From contig WAID01000007.1 in the NCBI GenBank assembly GCA_016584495.1, positions 3,582,001-3,646,000 of the forward strand: a DNA stretch of 64,000 nucleotides. The letters are read 5' to 3'. Shown here piece after piece: positions 11,001 through 22,679 of the stretch. The notes beneath the pieces were generated by a model. The model searched no databases. It was not told the DNA's origin and worked only from the letters and a program-made list of their open reading frames with translations. The translations under genes were made by a program, and so were the position numbers. The number at the start of each line of letters is the position of its first letter. Positions within the stretch are counted from its first letter, which is position 1. This DNA comes from Celoporthe dispersa. Its lineage: Eukaryota; Ascomycota; Sordariomycetes; Diaporthales; Cryphonectriaceae.

Positions 11001-14000
11001 CGTTTCAAGAACGAGTTGACCGTGTTTCTGCAAGGCGAGAATACGATCCAACCACAACATCGAGCCGAGCTGATGCCAGTCCTGTTGCGGGTGCTGTACG
11101 GGAGGGCAACGTCCAAAAAAGGTGCCGCCAGCGGCCGAAACGGACTTCATGCGACCAGGCTCGCGATTATCAGGAATCTATCGGTCCAAGATATTGGTGG
11201 CTTCCTCGATATCGCATTTGGCCGTCTTCAAGGCATACGCATTGTAGATGCGTCAGGTCTCAAGCAGGATCTCTTCCTGGAAGAGAGAATCAGTCCCCGC
11301 AAGCAGGTCGGCTTCCTCAACATGATCCAGTCTATCATCAACGAGCTTGGAACGAACGTTGAGAAGTACATGGACGATCTTGTCAACGCTGTGCTTTACT
11401 GCCTGTTCTCGGCATCTCGCAACTTGCGTCAAGCAGAGCAACAGGATGAGGAGGAAGATGACGGAAGCGTCGACGATGAAAAGGCGAGCAATGCCTCACT
11501 TTATAAAGTCGCTAGAACGACAGCGCTCAAGTGTCTCTGTTCTCTTCTCAGGAACAACCAGAGCTTCGATTGGGCGCCTTATCAGAACTCAATAGTCTCC
11601 GAAATTGTGTCTCCGGTCATTAGCTTGCCCTCGGAGGAGATGGCTCAAGGCGTGTCGTGGACCTGGAGACTTCTTGAGACGTGGTCCTTGCTACCGCGCA
11701 CAGCATCCATCCTTGCGATTGATGACAAGATCATGCCGAAGATTGCTGACTGCATTGGTTTTGAGAAGAGCAAGAACGATGTTCGGATATTCGCCCTTGG
11801 GATCATACAAAATCTGGTCAAGCTTGCGCAAGCACCAGAGGTCGGGTCAGAATTTGATGGCCTTGTCAAGGCAGAGCTGCTTGACCCCTTTGCAGACAAG
11901 ATTCTCAGTGAAATCGGTGCCTTGTTGCGGGCACGACAGGACATTGAGAACAGAGTGCTGGAATCTTGTGTTGACACTGTGGTTGAGCTGTCTTCTGTGG
12001 TAGATGGCTCACGCAACGCACGGAATTTGGTCGACATTTCTGCCCATCTCTTGAACCAACCTGTGCGGCGCGTCAGTCCCAAAGTCAAGGGTTCGCTGCT
12101 CCTCGTTCTGGAGCACTATATCACCCTCGATGACGTTCATAACGACTCGACGCTGAAAAATAGTGTCTACAAGACATTGGCCTCACTCTTCAGTTTCTTC
12201 AAGGACAAGCGCAACAGGGAGTCCTTGTCAAAGGTCTTGTCAGCCTTTGCGACACGAGAGCCTGCCGTTGAGGAGATTGCTCGACTCTGTGTGGACCTGA
12301 ATTCCTATGTGGCAGAGAGGCTCGATGAGCCTAATTACGACCGTCGTCTCGCCGCTTTCAACGCCGTGTCTCAGAGACAGACTCCTTTGACGACCGATCA
12401 ATGGATGCCTCTCCTCCACAACATGGTCTTCTTCCTCAACCAAGATGAAGAGTTCGGAATTCTCTCCTCCAACTCAGTCGACAGCCTGTGCAAATTTATC
12501 AACGCTGCGGCCGAGGCATGGGCGACGGAGAAGCAGGCCTCTTACGTTGATATTCTCGGCGAGGTTATCTTGCCGGCAATCTATGCTGGGGTCCGAGAAC
12601 CTTCAGAGACTGTCCGACGAGAGACTATAAGACTGCTTGGTCATCTAGTTATCAAGCTCAGAGACTGGGCGCCAGTGGCCGATCTGGTCGTCCTAGCACC
12701 ATTGGATGAGAGTGACTCCAGTAAAGCCTTCTTTGACAACATCCTCACGCCGTCCGTGTCGAAGCAACTCCAGGCTGTCCAGCTCCTCGCATCGGTCAAT
12801 GAGCGCACAGAGTTGAGCGGCAAAAACATCAGCCACATATTTCTACCGCTTCTGGAGCACTTCATCTGGGGCCGTGCTGGCAGTGACGACCACGGACTGG
12901 GCGCACAGGCTGCCGCCACGATTGCCAGCCTTGCTGGATCCCTCGAGTGGTCACAGTATAGGGCAGTGCTGCGACGGTACATATCGTACCTAGCGTCGAA
13001 GCCTGAAATGCACAAGCAGGTCATTCGCTTACTGGACAAAGCCGTCGAGTCCCTTGTCTTAGCTGTCGATGCTGCCAACAGAGTGCCTATGGAAGTAGAC
13101 AACGCCAAAGATGGCCCTGCTGTCGTCTCCAAGCGTCGCCTTTCTCGGACACTGCCGGCTCAGGAGAAGATGGCAGACGAGTTCGCCGCCTACTTTACAC
13201 CTCCCTTGCTGGAGCACCTTCATGACAAGAACGAGGAGACTGTCAGCGCAAGAGTGCCGGTTGCTGTGATCCTGGTCAAGCTTTTGCGGCTGCTTCCAGA
13301 TTACCTTCTGAGCCAACAGCTCCCCAGCGTCTTGACAGACATATGCCACATCTTGAGGAGCAAGGCCTGGGAGTCTCGGGAAATGTCACGGACCACACTG
13401 GCTAAGATTGCATGCATTCTAGGCGCTCCATCTTTCGGTTTCATCCTCAAGGAGCTGCGTGGCGCCTTGAAATCGGGAACGCAACTGCATGTTTTGTCCT
13501 ATACGATGCACACGTTGCTGTTGGCCGTGATACCGGAGTTCCAACAAGGTGATCTCGACTACTGCTTGGAGTCAATGGTCGCAGTCATCATGGACGACGT
13601 CTTCGGCGTGGCTGGGCAAGAGAAGGACGCTGAAGGCTACGTGAGCAAGTTAAAGGAGGTCAAGAGCAGCAAGAGTCAGGACAGCATGGAGCTCATCGCC
13701 TCGACGGCGTCAATTACTCAGCTTGTGGAGTTGGTCAAGCCTCTGCAGGCCTTGTTACTGGAGAAGCTTGACCTTCGTATGGTCCGCAAGATTGATGAAC
13801 TGCTCAACAGGATTGCGTCTGGCCTACAGAAGAACCCCGCGTCTGAGAGCAGGGATACTATGGTGTTCTGTTACGAGGTTGTGCAAGAGGTGTACAACAG
13901 CAGAAAGCCCCGAACAGAGGCCACCATTGACCCAAGACTGAGGCGGTACCTTGTTCAGCGGGGTGCCAAGAGGGAAGATCGAGGTGCAGCGAGCAGGCAT

Positions 14001-15986
14001 ACCCACAAGCTCATGCGCTTTGCAATCGACATCCTCAGATCCGTGCTTCGGAAGCATGAAAACCTGCGGACTGCAGGAAACATCAGTGGCTTCCTTCCGA
14101 TCCTGGGTGATGCCATTGTCGCGGGAGAGGAAGAAGTCAAGATTGCAGCGTTCAAGCTGCTCACAGTCTTGGTGCGAGTACCATCTCGGACTAACGAGTT
14201 GAATGACCTATACAAGGTTGCCTCGAAGGATGCTATCAAATGTATAGCCCAGTCAATTTCGACGACCACTGATTTGTCTCAGACTGCCCTCAAGCTTCTA
14301 GCCGTCATCCTCCGGGAGCGTCGCGAGGTCGTGGTCAAGGACGCGGCCATCGATACCCTGCTTGGCAAGCTCAAGGACGACCTCACGGAGCCATTGTACC
14401 GACACGTCACATTCAACTTCTTACGCTCCGTACTGGATCGCAAGATCGAGACAGCCGTCGTCTACGACACCCTCGACTACGTCGGCACCGTCATGATCAC
14501 GAACGACGACAAGGACACGCGTGATCTGGCAAGAGGGGCATTCTTCCAGTTCCTGCGCGAGTACCCGCAGAAGAAGAGCAGATGGGCCAAGCAGATCGAG
14601 TTCATACTCGCGAATCTCAAGTATCCTCGTGAGGGTGGTCGCTTGTCTGTCATGGAAATCATGCATCTGCTTCTCATGAAATCCGCGAATGACTTCGTCA
14701 AGGAGATTGCCGCGACGTGCTTCTTCCCGCTTGTTCTACTGCTTGGTAACGACGATAGTGAGCGATGTAGGCTTGCTGCTGGCGAGCTCATCAAGGAGAT
14801 CTTCCGCAAGGCCGATCATGATCGGTTGCACGAGTTCATGGCGCGGTTGAGATCTTGGGTCGAGCAAGATGGAAATCTGTCGGTGCTGAAGCTTGCCTTC
14901 AAGGTCTTCGGGCTCTGCTTCGAAGCAAGGGATCCCAGCGAGAAAGACAAGAAGGACCTGAAACTACTCATCGGCAAGATCACTGGTGTCCTCGAAGATG
15001 AGGACAAGGCGGATTGGGAGCTGGTTAACACGGCCCTCGACCTGATGCACATCCTGGTCGACCAGCACCCTGCGAGAATATTATCCAAGGACACGACTGG
15101 ACTATGGATCGGCGTCTTTGGCTGCATGTCTCATGAGCGCCCGGCTGTGAAGCTCAACGCCGTCAAGCTCTTATCGAGGTATCTGACCGACTTCGCCAGC
15201 AATGCATCTGGAGCAAGCAGAGGGCAAGCAGTCTTCGGTTCTCACGGACAGAAGCTGGATCAGGACCAGATTGCGCAGGTCATCCGTCTGCTGCTCGGGA
15301 CCCTGAGCGGTCTTGAGGTTGATGAGTCACTGGCCCAAGAGAGTCTACAAATTTTGGTCTTCCTCTCTCGCTTCCTGGATACCACACCAGCCGAGGGCGA
15401 CGGTGACGTTTCTGGCGAGGAGGGGGATGGAGTGGATGACTTGAAAGAGCAAGACGAGGAGAACGATAGTGAGACACAAGCCGCAAACATGAGCATGCGC
15501 TACATTTTCTCTCGCCTTGCCGCCATCGTCCGGCGCGAAGTGCCACCGCGGGCCCCAGCACTCGTGAGCAAGCTGGCGGCTATCGAGGCACTTGAGGCTC
15601 TAGCCAATCAGTCCGACGCGGCCGTCCTCACATCCTCGGCGCGCACAATCCTCCGACCCCTCCGCAACCTCACCGACGTCTCCATCGCCGTCCCATTTTC
15701 GACAGACGAGGTGTTTAAGGCGCGCTACGAAACGCTCAAGACCAAGGCGCAGGGGATCATGGACGTGCTGCAGACGAAGCTTGGCACTGCGGAGTACACA
15801 AAGCAGCTGCTTGCGGTTGGTGAGGACATCCGCGAGAGGAGGATGGCGAGGTCGAGCAAGAGGAAGGTGGAGGCTGTCACGGCGCCGGAGAAGTGGGGGC
15901 GGGAGAAGAAGAGGAAGATGGACAGGAAGAAGGATCGGAGAAAGGAGAGAGGACTAGAGCACCGGAGCGCCAGGAGAGGGTATTAA
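8014..15986 (+). CDS. UTP20: UTP20, U3 snoRNP / small-subunit processome HEAT-repeat protein, one apparent frameshift
   Basis: Huge scaffold of the 90S pre-ribosome needed for 18S rRNA processing in the nucleolus. The long frame alone opens at 8223, but conserved N-terminal sequence lies upstream in another frame from ATG 8014 (MPATVASGRIAKVRKSKN, then RWESFSTKISKLNSLDPLRKVRRHD). The two frames meet at 8278-8281 in a C run, where one missing base would join ...FKREVLP to LCETLPQIVLF... With that base the protein is 2657 residues, close to yeast (about 2490) and human (about 2785) Utp20. The body is alpha-helical HEAT-like repeat throughout, with a DRIM-type N-terminal part (EPLLDLLTAFAHDLG) and an acidic loop near 15395-15470. 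The C-terminal tail is very basic (KKRKMDRKKDRRKERG), as expected for a nucleolar RNA-binding protein. No intron was needed. A single-base loss in an essential gene suggests a base-calling error. Confidence 0.93.
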
Positions 15987-16311
15987 CTTTTGGAGAGGTG
16001 CTATATATCACACAAGACTGGTTACAAAAATGGATTCGTACATGTTGAATAAATGCCTTGGCATTGTCCTGATTTAGAGTTGTGAGGGTTTGTCTGGCTA
16101 TAGCATAGAATGGAATTTAGATCATCCTTGGGTATTCCGAAACGCCAACCTATGCCTTGTATGCAAATATGCATCATTGCCTTTTTTCTTTCTTTGTTTT
16201 TTTTTTTCTTTCTTTTTTCTTTGGCTCTTCCTCCGTTGCTGTCCCCTGCCTATCAGATCCGAGACACACAATATGGGTGTCGACGATGTCTTCAACCTCG
16301 AGTTGAGCCTC
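15987..16311. other. Convergent 3' region between UTP20 and the Zim17 gene
   Basis: The 325 bp between two convergent stop codons contain no gene. Long T-rich tracts around 16185-16225 read as A-rich on the Zim17 strand. Both 3' UTRs and polyadenylation sites should lie here. Confidence 0.5.
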
Positions 16312-16944
16312 TCAAGCTTTTCCAAAGGTCGAACCCGGCGCCTCATTATCTCCCTCGCCGTCCTCGGCCTCTTTTCTAGTAGCAGGTACCGGATCCTTCC
16401 CCTCGCCCGTCCTCTCCTCTCTGTTCGTGGTGCTCCCATCCTCCCAAAACTCTAGGTCGCCGTCCTCGCCCAATGTGCCCCGCTTCACAAGCTGCCCGCG
16501 CTCCTTCATTAGGTCCTCGACCGTAATGCTGCGGTTGCCAAAGATGTTGAGGTGGTCGCTGATGACGTGGCGGTTCCGACAGGAGGGGCAGGTGATGAGG
16601 ACGGAGCCATGGTGGTAGCCCTGCTTGGAGATGTTGTGGGCGGAACGAGTGCCGCAGGGGACGCAGGTGAAGGTGAGCTCGTAGGAGGGCTGCTTGTGGG
16701 TGTTTGGCTTTGGGATGGAGGAGGAAGAGGAGGGTGGGCGTGGGATCGAGTGTGCGCAGCGGTGGATTGTTGTGGTGAAGGGCGTGGCGAGGCGAGATGG
16801 TGATGATAGCGGTATTGCAAGGCGTGGTGTTGAGAGAATGGACGTCTGTTTTGGGCCGTACAGGTGCCTCTGTGCTGCTAATTGTCGTGTCGTAGACCTC
16901 ATATTCCCAGTTAAAGGCCGTAAACTTAATGGAATTGACTTCAT
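16312..16944 (-). CDS. Zim17/Hep1/Tim15-type DNL zinc-finger protein
   Basis: Mitochondrial matrix co-chaperone that keeps the Hsp70 Ssc1 soluble and supports protein import and Fe-S protein folding. The 210-residue frame has a basic, Ser/Thr/Arg-rich N-terminus typical of a mitochondrial presequence, then a DNL-type zinc finger. The segment YELTFTCVPCGTRSAHNIS supplies the first CxxC pair. The second is in LITCPSCRNRHVISDHLNIF, and the finger is followed by the Asp-His-Leu helix that names the family. The tail is acidic and Glu/Gly-rich. Translation may begin at the first Met or at the internal Met about 14 codons later (16902), since both leave a presequence. No intron is needed. Confidence 0.9.
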   Translation of the reverse strand: MKSIPLSLRPLTGNMRSTTRQLAAQRHLYGPKQTSILSTPRLAIPLSSPSRLATPFTTTIHRCAHSIPRPPSSSSSIPKPNTHKQPSYELTFTCVPCGTRSAHNISKQGYHHGSVLITCPSCRNRHVISDHLNIFGNRSITVEDLMKERGQLVKRGTLGEDGDLEFWEDGSTTNREERTGEGKDPVPATRKEAEDGEGDNEAPGSTFGKA

Positions 16945-17706
16945 GACGAGATGCTAGGTTGGTTGCTGTCTTTTTCTTTTTAAAAAATGATAGAAAGTGC
17001 TCCAATATGCATTGTAGAAGCAAATCAACCGTTTCTCCCGAGGCTGCTATGACGTGCATTTTTCAAAGCTTTTGTGGCAGGCAAATCAGAAGCTACCTTT
17101 GAGCATGGGTGTCAAGTGCGGGATCCCTTGTTGGTACCTGGCCAATCACATGACAGGACTAATTTTCAAAAGGTTAGAGGTTTGGAGGGGCATGTCACGG
17201 CAAAGGCTTACATACATAGTACATGATACTATGCATTGTATACTGCTTGCTTGCTCGGGGTGGGGCTGGTGTGCCCTTGACCTTCCACCCAGGCGGAGGC
17301 AGCATCACCAACACCAGATCGCAGTTTGCAGATCGACAAGGTGCTGTCCCAGCTGAGGCTTTCCGGTCGCCTCTGCGATGAGCTCTGTCAACACTTTCTG
17401 TTCCTCGCGATCAGGGTTCTGACGAGGACCAAGGAGTGTCGATTCGACACACACACCCCCTTCGTGTTTGTTCCGGGACCCTCCGCCTCCTTCTGCTGCC
17501 TCCCTCTCCTCTTCTATTTAACCTGGCCCTCCCACCGCAGACCAGAGAGAGCTCTCCTCCTCTCCTGCCAAAGCTCTCTCTCTCTTCCCTCAACTTTATC
17601 ACAGGAGACCTGCCAGAAGACTTCCTTGTCCTCTGCTGTTCTCTCTCTCTTCATCTCTTGTCTCTGATCCCACAAACCACTATCTTCCAGTCCAGATGGG
17701 CAAGTA
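16945..17706. promoter_or_regulatory. Divergent promoter and leader region for Zim17 and cullin-3
   Basis: The 760 bp between divergent genes have no coding potential I can support. The 350 bp nearest the cullin start are strongly CT-rich (17480-17690), typical of a fungal transcription start and leader. A four-codon mini-ORF (ATG at 17696, stop at once) lies just before the cullin start and could act as an upstream ORF. Confidence 0.45.
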
Positions 17707-20514
17707 ATGATGCATAGACCTTCAAACAAGATCCGGGCTCCTCGTAAGGTATGTATTGGTTTTTTTATTAGCCAGCCAGCTATACCCTCACCTGGAGAAC
17801 AGCTCATTACACTGTCATGCCCTTTCTCAGGCAGTCTCCTTCTTGGCCCCTGCTCCCCTGTCCTCCACCTCCGTTTCCTGTACAGACCGCGGCTGCGTTG
17901 GGGAGCAGACAAGACTGACCTGAAGAACAAAAAGCCCGTAGGCCGCGGCAGCCCTGCCAATGCCAATGGCCAGCTTACCGAGGAGCAGGAGTTCGACGCC
18001 TGCTGGTCCATGCTCTGCGGTGCCCTGACCGATATCCACCGACGCGATGCCGGCAAACTCTCCTTCGAACAGTTGTATCGCGCTTCCTATAAGATCGTTA
18101 TAAAGCGACGAGGCTTGGAGCTGTACCAGAAGGTCGGCGCTTTCGAGGAGAAATGGTTCCGCGACGAGGTCATCCCCCCCATCTACGAGTTGGTCTCGGG
18201 AAAACTTGTCAACCTGGCCCTGGGCGGCCTGCCTGGTACCTCCACAAACGAGCGACGTGAGATGGGTGAGAAGTTTCTCAAGGGTATGCGGGACTCGTGG
18301 GAACGTCATGTTAGTGCTATGGGTATGATCACAGACATCATGATGTACCTCGACCGAGGCCAAGTCCACCACGCCGACCAGTCCAGCGATCGGCCCCCTC
18401 TCTACATGGTCGTTCTCGGCCTGTATCGCGACAACATCTTGCGCTTCGAATTTCCTTCCATCGAGGGTCCCCTGACCAACGTTATCAACGCCGTCGTGCT
18501 CGACCTGATCAACATGGACCGTGATGGCGAGATCGTCGACCGCAATCTCATCAAGAGAGTCCTGGTCATGTACGAGCAGCTGGCAGAGACGGACGAGACA
18601 GTGGACGACAACCGCCTCTACATTACCACATTCGAGCCAGCCTACATCGAGGCGGCCCGTCGATACTACGCTCAAGAGGCCGAGCGCCTGCTGCAGGATG
18701 GTGATGCGGGCACCTGGATCCGCCAGACGAACCGTCGTCTGCAGGAAGAGATGGAGCGGTGCGAGACCACAGTCTCCAAGCTGAGTCAGGCTAAGATCCT
18801 CGCTGTCGTCGAGGACGAGCTCATCTCGAAGCACCTGGACAAGTTCCTGGCCCTGGAGACTACTGGTCTCCGCGCCATGATCGACAACGATCGCTTCGAA
18901 GACCTGTCTATCCTCTACCGCCTCGTCTCCCGCCCTGGAGTCAAGAATGGCATCGACAAGCTCAAGAAGATCTTCTCCGCGCGCATCGTGGAGCTTGGCC
19001 TGGAGATCGAGAAGGGCCTGAAAGAGGCCAACCTGTATGGCTCAAACGCCAAAACTGACGAGGAGGCCCCGGCCGAGGGCGCTGAGAAGACGAAGGCACT
19101 GACCGGCATCGCTCGGCAGACGGCTGCCGCCGTCAAGTGGGTCGACGACGTTCTGCACCTTAAGCACAAGTTCGATACATACTTGTCGGACTGTTTCGAG
19201 GGTTGCAAGATTATGGAGTCTGCTGTCACCAAGAGTTTCTCAGACTTTATTAACCTTTTCCTCCGCTGCGCAGAGGTCGTCTCGCTGTTCATCGACGACA
19301 CCCTGAAGAATGGCGTGCGAGACAAGACGGACGCCGAGGTCGATGCGACGATGGACAGGGCCATCACGCTTATACGCTACCTGCAGGATCGCGACATGTT
19401 CCAGCGCTACTACCAGAAACATCTGGGACGTCGCCTGCTGCACGGCAAGAACGAGAGCCATGAGGCTGAGAAGCAGCTGATCTCGCGTATGAAGCAGGAG
19501 ATCGGCAGCCACTTTACCTCCAAGTTCGAGGGTATGTTCAAGGATATGGACACTTCGGCTGATCTCACCTCTGGATACCGCGATCACATCCGTGCCCTGG
19601 GCGATGTGGACCGCAAGAACGTCGAGCTCACCATCAACGTGCTCACCAGCAACAACTGGCCTGCCGACAGCATGTCTTCTTCCAAGTCTGGTGGTATTGA
19701 AGGTCCCAGGGTCGAGTGCACCTGGCCTGCTCAGATCAAGCGGCTGCAGGATAGCTTTTTGAAGTACTACCTCAGCGAGCGCAACGGTCGGGTCCTCACC
19801 TGGATAGGCAGTCTCGGTACTGCCGACATCAAGTGTGTCTTTCCCAAGGTCGCTGGTAAGGACAGCGGGCCTCTGAGCAAGGAACGCCGCTATGAGCTCA
19901 CCGTGTCTACCTACGGCATGGTGATCCTGATGATGTTTAATGAGCTGCCCGAGGGCAAGTGGCTCGGCTACGAAGACATCCGAGCCACCACCAACATCCC
20001 CGCCGGCGAGTTGAACCGGACCCTCGCCTCTCTGTCGCTCGCCCCCCGGTCTAAGGTATTGTTGAAGGAGCCCATGAACAAGACGATCAAGTCCGGCGAC
20101 AAGTTCGCCTACAACAGTTCCTTCACCAGCAAGACCGTCAAGATCCGGGCCCCTATTGTCAGCGCCCAGTCCAAGGTTGAGGACACGGATGAGCGCAAGG
20201 ACACGGAGAAGCGTAACGACGAAAGCCGCGCCCACATCGTGGATGCGGCTATCGTTCGCATCATGAAGTATGTCCTGCGTTCTGCATGCGTCCTGTTTCA
20301 CATGCGCCTGACTAATTCTGCGTCTTCCTACAGAGCCCGCAAGGAGCTTCCGCACAACCACGTGATCACCGAGGTCATCACGGTGCTCAACGGCCGCTTC
20401 AAGCCCGACGTGTCTCTCGTCAAGAAGCGCATCGAAGATCTCATCGCCCGGGAGTACCTCGAGCGTGCTGAGGTCGGCGACGCTACCCAGCAGGTATACC
20501 GTTATCTAGCTTGA
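17707..20514 (+). CDS. Cullin-3 family ubiquitin-ligase scaffold
   Basis: Scaffold of cullin-RING E3 ubiquitin ligases: BTB adaptors bind the N-terminus, and Rbx1/Hrt1 the C-terminal cullin homology domain. The start peptide MMHRPSNKIRAP resembles fungal CUL3 N-termini, and ...LSFEQLYRASYKIVIKRRG... is the CUL3-type first cullin repeat. Downstream come the cullin homology segment (FQRYYQKHLGRRLLHGK), the winged-helix region, and the neddylation motif IVRIMK followed by ARKELPHNHVITEVI. A 66-nt intron at 20268-20333 (GTATGT...CTACAG) interrupts the neddylation motif and splices in frame. The first intron is ambiguous. Donors at 17744 or 17749 pair in frame with acceptors at 17830, 17908 or 17913, giving 858 or 884 residues. 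The 858-residue forms drop a Leu/Pro/Arg-rich stretch that looks like intron. Assignment to CUL3 rather than CUL1 or CUL4 rests on the N-terminus. Confidence 0.92.
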   Translation: MMHRPSNKIRAPRKVCIGFFISQPAIPSPGEQLITLSCPFSGSLLLGPCSPVLHLRFLYRPRLRWGADKTDLKNKKPVGRGSPANANGQLTEEQEFDACWSMLCGALTDIHRRDAGKLSFEQLYRASYKIVIKRRGLELYQKVGAFEEKWFRDEVIPPIYELVSGKLVNLALGGLPGTSTNERREMGEKFLKGMRDSWERHVSAMGMITDIMMYLDRGQVHHADQSSDRPPLYMVVLGLYRDNILRFEFPSIEGPLTNVINAVVLDLINMDRDGEIVDRNLIKRVLVMYEQLAETDETVDDNRLYITTFEPAYIEAARRYYAQEAERLLQDGDAGTWIRQTNRRLQEEMERCETTVSKLSQAKILAVVEDELISKHLDKFLALETTGLRAMIDNDRFEDLSILYRLVSRPGVKNGIDKLKKIFSARIVELGLEIEKGLKEANLYGSNAKTDEEAPAEGAEKTKALTGIARQTAAAVKWVDDVLHLKHKFDTYLSDCFEGCKIMESAVTKSFSDFINLFLRCAEVVSLFIDDTLKNGVRDKTDAEVDATMDRAITLIRYLQDRDMFQRYYQKHLGRRLLHGKNESHEAEKQLISRMKQEIGSHFTSKFEGMFKDMDTSADLTSGYRDHIRALGDVDRKNVELTINVLTSNNWPADSMSSSKSGGIEGPRVECTWPAQIKRLQDSFLKYYLSERNGRVLTWIGSLGTADIKCVFPKVAGKDSGPLSKERRYELTVSTYGMVILMMFNELPEGKWLGYEDIRATTNIPAGELNRTLASLSLAPRSKVLLKEPMNKTIKSGDKFAYNSSFTSKTVKIRAPIVSAQSKVEDTDERKDTEKRNDESRAHIVDAAIVRIMKYVLRSACVLFHMRLTNSASSYRARKELPHNHVITEVITVLNGRFKPDVSLVKKRIEDLIAREYLERAEVGDATQQVYRYLA

Positions 20515-21388
20515 TGGTCCCCTTCCCATCATCAAAGGGTCCTTTTCGAAGGGGAGAGAGAGAACCCACCCGCGTTGTATTCTGTTTCTTCTTCTTTTTT
20601 TCTCTCGTTTCTATCTTATTTCGGACGCAATGCCTTTGTGTCTTTTCCAACAACAAACTAAATGAGGCGAGGCGTCTGGTTGTTTTTATTTTTATTTTTA
20701 TGAGATTCATAATCAGCATTGCTGCATGGTCGGGCCGGGATCGGTATCTGGTAAAGGATCATGAATCAAGGAAGCACCGGCATTCAGAAATTACTCATTT
20801 TGTCTTGCATGTGAATCAGCCTTCTCTAGATGACTGGGTGGATGGCTGGGTTAAGAACCTAAGACACCAGTGGGCGAATCTTGAGTCCGAGGGGCAACTG
20901 CACTGTGGCGTTTTACGGTGTGGCACTCCCACGATAGGTCTGGACCGCAAAGCGGCGAGCCTAAAATAAAAGTGTGATCTCCTCATCTTCTGTTTCTCCC
21001 CTCTTGTTCCTTGCGTTGAAGGGTGAATTTACAAAAAAAAAAAAATTCATGCCAGCGACGGGCTTGCGGGATGGTCACGTTGACCGTGAGTGCAAACAAG
21101 ATACGCGAGAGGGATATTGACTGAATGGCTGAGCAACAATTCGATATTATCAGACCATAAGTCCTAGGACCACAAAGGACTGCCAGACTTGAATGCCCGG
21201 ATCCTTCCTGTCTGCCATACGTAGTCAAGAACCCCCTTCCTCCCAAATCGGTCGGCTTCAACTTTTGTGTTGTCCTTCCCCTCCCCTTTCCTCTCCACCT
21301 TCTCTCTATCTCCTTCTCCGGCCCTGGTCAGTGATACCCTCTCTCATTCCCTCGCCCTCTTGTGTGTGTGCTTGAAAGACGTGTCGGG
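20515..21388. other. Intergenic region downstream of cullin-3
   Basis: Nothing recognisable lies in these 870 bp beyond the probable 3' UTR of the cullin gene (T-rich near 20580-20610) and short A/T runs, such as the A tract near 21034-21045. Confidence 0.4.
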
Positions 21389-21960
21389 CTACCGGTGATG
21401 TCCTACGGCGTGGTAGTAGAAGCTCGGGGGTGGATACCCATATGAGGCGGTGCCATGGTAGTAGAACAGCGGAGAGGCCGTCGGATAGCAGGACGTCGTG
21501 GTGGTGGTAGTGGTGGTCATAGCAGGAGTCGCATGATACGGATGATGGTAGTTGGGTATGGTGGCGATGGAGGTGCCGTTGACCGGGAGGCGGACGTTGC
21601 GTGGGGGCCATGTGCCTGGGACGGGGAGGCTGTAGTAGGGGCCGCCGGTGTAGGGCTGGGTGTAAATTATGTTGGTGGTCATGGTTGATAAGAGGCTGAT
21701 TGTGGTTGTTGGGTTTGGCTTGAGGATTGCTGTTGATGCTGGGGGCGGGTGAGAGAAGGCAGCGTGGAAGAGGCACAGGAAGAGGGTTTGGTTAGGTCTT
21801 GTTCAGGGTACATCTCTATATTCTCATTTGAATGCTGCCTGCTAGGAAATAGCACTAGAGGTTTGCTTGTCAGGATGTTTTCATGACAAGACAAAGCTGC
21901 GTGATGGTTCCTCCATAGCCAGTCAGCCAGACTAGAAAGGACAAGAAAGGTGTTCACCAA
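21389..21960 (-). CDS. Doubtful small Gln/Pro then Tyr/His-rich protein, possibly frameshifted
   Basis: Two abutting minus-strand frames look like one composition-biased protein. The upstream frame (21679-21960) ends in a Gln/Ser-rich part with ...SASYQP then stop. The downstream frame (21389-21682) starts MTTNIIYTQPYTGGPYYSLPV and continues Tyr/Pro/Thr/His-rich. They overlap by four bases at 21679-21682. One added base near there would fuse them into about 190 residues, or about 140 if translation began at an internal Met (MYPEQDL). There is no domain, signal peptide or family I recognise. The alternative is a 97-residue protein from the second frame alone, or no gene at all. Confidence 0.28.
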
Positions 21961-22679
21961 ATCATTAGGTGAAGCCAGAAGAAAAGAAGGAGAAAGAAAA
22001 AAAAAACATCAAATGAGGGGTGAAAGAAGGCAGGAGCTGTATCCGAGTATGGAGAGAAGAAGATGATGCTGTGGGTGTACTTCTATAGATTATCATATTA
22101 TATACATTTACCACACGGGTGATCATGGATCGGTCACCAGATTAGTGACTCCTGGGAGCTCAGAGATAGGAACTGCCTACTCGTTTTCCTTGGCCTCGCA
22201 TCTGCATGGAGGATGAATTTGTTGATCGTCCAGAGCAGCATACATGGGATATTGTTCAACCAGCATCGTCATGCCAGTTCAGGCCTGGACGGGTACATAT
22301 ATGGAAGATGGTACTGCAGTGACATTTTTTGGTGGTTGAGAAGAGAGAAATATTGAGAGGTTGGTCCGTGCTCCCCCTCGGGCTAACTCGGAGGCCAGCT
22401 TATGGTGAGTCCTGATTGGCTCACAGCAAGGCAGAAAGGCCCCACCCCACCACTGCTAGCCTCTGGGCCCCATCTCCCCGAGGAAGGACCTCTGCCCTGC
22501 CGTGGCCACTTTCGCTGAAGCGGGCCAGCGCAGTTTTTGCTCTCGTCCTCGTTCCAAGGTCCCCTTCCTAAACAACGCAACCGCTTTTCCTTGCCCATCG
22601 AATCTCCTCTCCACACAGTTGCAAGGCAATTGCAATTGTTTTCCTTTTCTCTCTAGGCACATAGAGAACCCCCATCAAT
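21961..22679. promoter_or_regulatory. Intergenic region ending in the ATP synthase alpha promoter
   Basis: About 720 bp without a gene. The last 200 bp before 22680 are CT-rich and end in TTTTCCTTTTCTCTCTAGGC before the start codon, typical of a fungal leader. Weak AT-rich sequence lies near 22090-22110. Confidence 0.4.

Noticed and set aside
17827..20361. Two long minus-strand frames opposite cullin-3
   Set aside because: They have no domain features and lie opposite conserved cullin sequence.
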